From Rossellomorea aquimaris (GTDB lineage Bacteria > Bacillota > Bacilli > Bacillales > Bacillaceae_B): a DNA stretch of 64,000 nucleotides. The position numbers were made by a program, and so were the translations under genes. Under the pieces are notes generated by a model. That model did not search any database. It had not been told where the DNA came from and saw only the letters and a list, made by a program, of their open reading frames with translations. Positions 62,398 through 64,000 of the stretch are shown here, piece after piece (positions within the stretch are counted from its first letter, which is position 1; each line of letters begins with the position of its first letter). The stretch is from positions 415,158 through 479,157 of the forward strand of contig NZ_QNRJ01000001.1 of NCBI RefSeq assembly GCF_003315075.1. Reading direction: 5' to 3'.

Positions 62398-63573
62398 TTA
62401 TTTTTTGACAGATCCTCTTCTGAAAATGGAAATTCCCATAATGAAAAGCAGGATCATGTAAATAAAAAATGGGTAAAAAAGGATTTGTTGACGTAATTCA
62501 TCTCCGAAAAATAATCCTGAGCTTTCACTCGAAGCAACTGCGTTTTTATGTGTTACGGGAGATTTCATCACAGGACTGAGCTTTGTTGAAGCCATTTCTT
62601 CCTGATCTTCGTTATATAGTGTTAATACTCCATTTCGATCCAGGCTCTCAGTAAACTTCCCATTCGCAGGCTGAGTAAATTGGAAATCCTGATCAAGCTC
62701 AAAAGAAGTATCCTCATAGTGAAAGACCGAATTCTTTGGAATAGAGCTTCTGGTGAAACCACTTAATCCATAATCAAGTAGTTTTCTGGTATCTGAGTAG
62801 ATAGCTCTCTTGGACTGAGCCTTCATCGTAACAACGACCAGAGAGAGATTTTTATTTTCAGCTGAAGTCACAAGCGTATGTTTGGATTCATCAATGAACC
62901 CATTCTTCCCTCCGGTCACTTCCGGATAAGGAAGTTCCCCTTTCACCATCTTATGATGATTATAAAGAGTAGTCTTCCATCCCTCAGTCGACCAATCAAT
63001 TGATTTCAAACTAAAAAGCTCTTGAAATTTTTTGTTCTTTAAAGCATAGCTAGTAATCACTGCCATATCATAAGCCGTTGTATAATGATTTTTACCGAAC
63101 AGTCCATGAGGGTTTTCAAAATTCGTATTCTCTACGCCAATTTCGTTTTTTAAAAAAACGTTTAATTTTTCAACAAATTGCTGAACGGAGCCCTCGGTGT
63201 GTTCAGCAATGGCAACCGCTGCATCATTACCGGAGTTGACCATCAGCCCTTGTAGCAACTGCTCCAAAGAAACCCTTTCTCCTGCTTCCAAGTAAACGGT
63301 GGAGCCTTCTGTATTACTTGCTTTCTCACTTATTACCACCTCGTCATTCAGGTTGGCATGCTCGATTGCATAAATAGCTGTAGCAATTTTTGTAATACTT
63401 GCGGGATTCATCCGTTTAGTCGAATTTTTCGAATACAATATACTCTTTGTTTTAGAATCTATAATGATAGCCGAATCACTAATGATATTTTTAGGTTTAT
63501 TCACATTATTTTCTTGTGCTGATACGATAGAGGCAGTAAAACAGAATAAGATCAGAACAATGAACCATTTTTT
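62398..63573 (-). CDS. DacF-like D-alanyl-D-alanine carboxypeptidase
   Basis: A 391-residue penicillin-binding protein of the S11 class. It has a signal peptide (about 1-20) and catalytic SITK (Ser about 60) in MNPASITKIATA. MVNSGNDAAVA is the SxN motif. The third motif reads GGKNGF where KTG is usual. A C-terminal helix (ILFYPFFIYMILLFIMGI) with a basic tail anchors it outside the membrane. It should trim peptidoglycan stem peptides, vegetatively or in sporulation. The KTG variation raises the question of reduced activity. ATG 63573; AGGTGTGTGG upstream is a modest site. Confidence 0.9.
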   Translation of the reverse strand, partial: KKWFIVLILFCFTASIVSAQENNVNKPKNIISDSAIIIDSKTKSILYSKNSTKRMNPASITKIATAIYAIEHANLNDEVVISEKASNTEGSTVYLEAGERVSLEQLLQGLMVNSGNDAAVAIAEHTEGSVQQFVEKLNVFLKNEIGVENTNFENPHGLFGKNHYTTAYDMAVITSYALKNKKFQELFSLKSIDWSTEGWKTTLYNHHKMVKGELPYPEVTGGKNGFIDESKHTLVTSAENKNLSLVVVTMKAQSKRAIYSDTRKLLDYGLSGFTRSSIPKNSVFHYEDTSFELDQDFQFTQPANGKFTESLDRNGVLTLYNEDQEEMASTKLSPVMKSPVTHKNAVASSESSGLFFGDELRQQILFYPFFIYMILLFIMGISIFRRGSVKK

Positions 63574-63830
63574 CATATATCCACACACCTGTCTTGTCAA
63601 TGTACTTACCCATTCTATCAAAAATGTTTTTTATTTAATCATGAATCTGAGAAATGTTAAGAAATTGAAAGAATGGTGTCAAATCCTGACATCGATTTCA
63701 GACTTTGTAATAATAGGTGTCTATATTTCCATTTCACCTTCGTTTACAATAAAATAAGAGTATGAATATGAAACCTTTTTGCTCATTAAATCGTATCTAA
63801 CGTAAGCATCTTTATGAAGGGGTAGATGAA

Positions 63831-64000
63831 ATGAATACATTTCTTCAATTTTCAGTAAGAACAGTCATCTCATTCAGTATAGGGATCAGTAGTTTTATCG
63901 CCTACTTACTCCTATTTGACTTAGGATTCCCTCTTACATTCTTGTCAGGTCTCGGTACGGGTATTCTCCTTTTCTTCATCGTAAAGGGGCTGCAAAAGAG
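63831..64000 (+). CDS. N-terminus of a membrane protein (truncated by window edge)
   Basis: The first 56 codons are visible: a short polar start (MNTFLQFSVRT) and two hydrophobic segments (VISFSIGISSFIAYLLLFDL; LTFLSGLGTGILLFFIV) ending in KGLQK. GAAGGGG precedes the ATG at suitable spacing. The two-helix start resembles XpaC-type 5-bromo-4-chloroindolyl phosphate hydrolysis proteins, a weak guess. Confidence 0.6.
   Translation, partial: MNTFLQFSVRTVISFSIGISSFIAYLLLFDLGFPLTFLSGLGTGILLFFIVKGLQK

Overview
The window is chromosomal DNA from a low-GC, endospore-forming Bacillaceae bacterium (Bacillus/Rossellomorea-like). The evidence is strong GGAGG-type ribosome binding sites with frequent TTG starts, a GerA/B/C germinant-receptor operon, a YhcN-type spore lipoprotein, a Spo0M-like protein, a YhjR-like ferritin protein and many U-tailed intrinsic terminators. 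I found no rRNA, tRNA, CRISPR array, prophage or insertion sequence. Genus is inferred from gene content only.

Layout. 1-9.9 kb: a persulfide/sulfane-sulfur detoxification regulon with the repressor CstR, two TusA domains, a DsrE-like protein, four rhodanese domains, two rhodanese-metallo-beta-lactamase proteins and TauE. Six CstR-type operators (ATACC-N6-GGTAT) lie upstream of its transcription units. A two-component system, a DUF1002 protein and a Gly/Pro-rich protein sit in the middle of it. 9.9-16.6 kb: M24 peptidase, ArsA-like ATPase with a small Cys-Cys-ending partner, CstA carbon-starvation transporter, short Spo0M-like protein, YckD-like protein and threonine aldolase. 16.7-18.2 kb: an NprR-like HTH/TPR regulator followed at once by a 38-residue candidate signal-peptide precursor. 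18.4-30.6 kb: M29 aminopeptidase, lipase-like hydrolase, rRNA methyltransferase, HAD phosphatase, a CNB/CBS/DUF294 protein with a DnaQ-like exonuclease, the proline operon and an LCP protein.

30.7-38.7 kb: a ten-gene cobalamin salvage operon behind a B12 riboswitch: BtuF, BtuC, a BtuD-CbiZ fusion, CobU, CobS, CobC, a short second CobU, PduO-type adenosyltransferase, CblT and CblS. Almost all genes overlap or abut. Together they import corrinoids, remodel cobamides, adenosylate them, salvage alpha-ribazole and assemble the nucleotide loop. 38.9-48.7 kb: MsrA, a glycosyltransferase, an MFS-gene remnant, a CvfB-like protein, a guanine-riboswitch-controlled NCS2 permease, an Fsr-like MFS transporter, a ZIP-like transporter and a MutS2-like ATPase without Smr domain. 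48.8-49.1 kb: a free-standing structured RNA with promoter and terminator, 6S-like in size and architecture. 49.1-59.3 kb: ABC-F protein, RecQ, several small proteins, a GC-rich palindromic repeat and the ger operon. 59.3-64 kb: DUF1033, a cupredoxin, tandem fluoride channels, a MifM-like arrest-peptide gene upstream of YidC, a DacF-like D,D-carboxypeptidase and a truncated gene at the edge.

The most noteworthy items are the MifM-like gene, whose last codons can base-pair over 11 bp with the yidC Shine-Dalgarno; the regulator/peptide pair at 16.8-18.2 kb; the 6S-like RNA; and two CobU homologues that appear to have lost complementary motifs.
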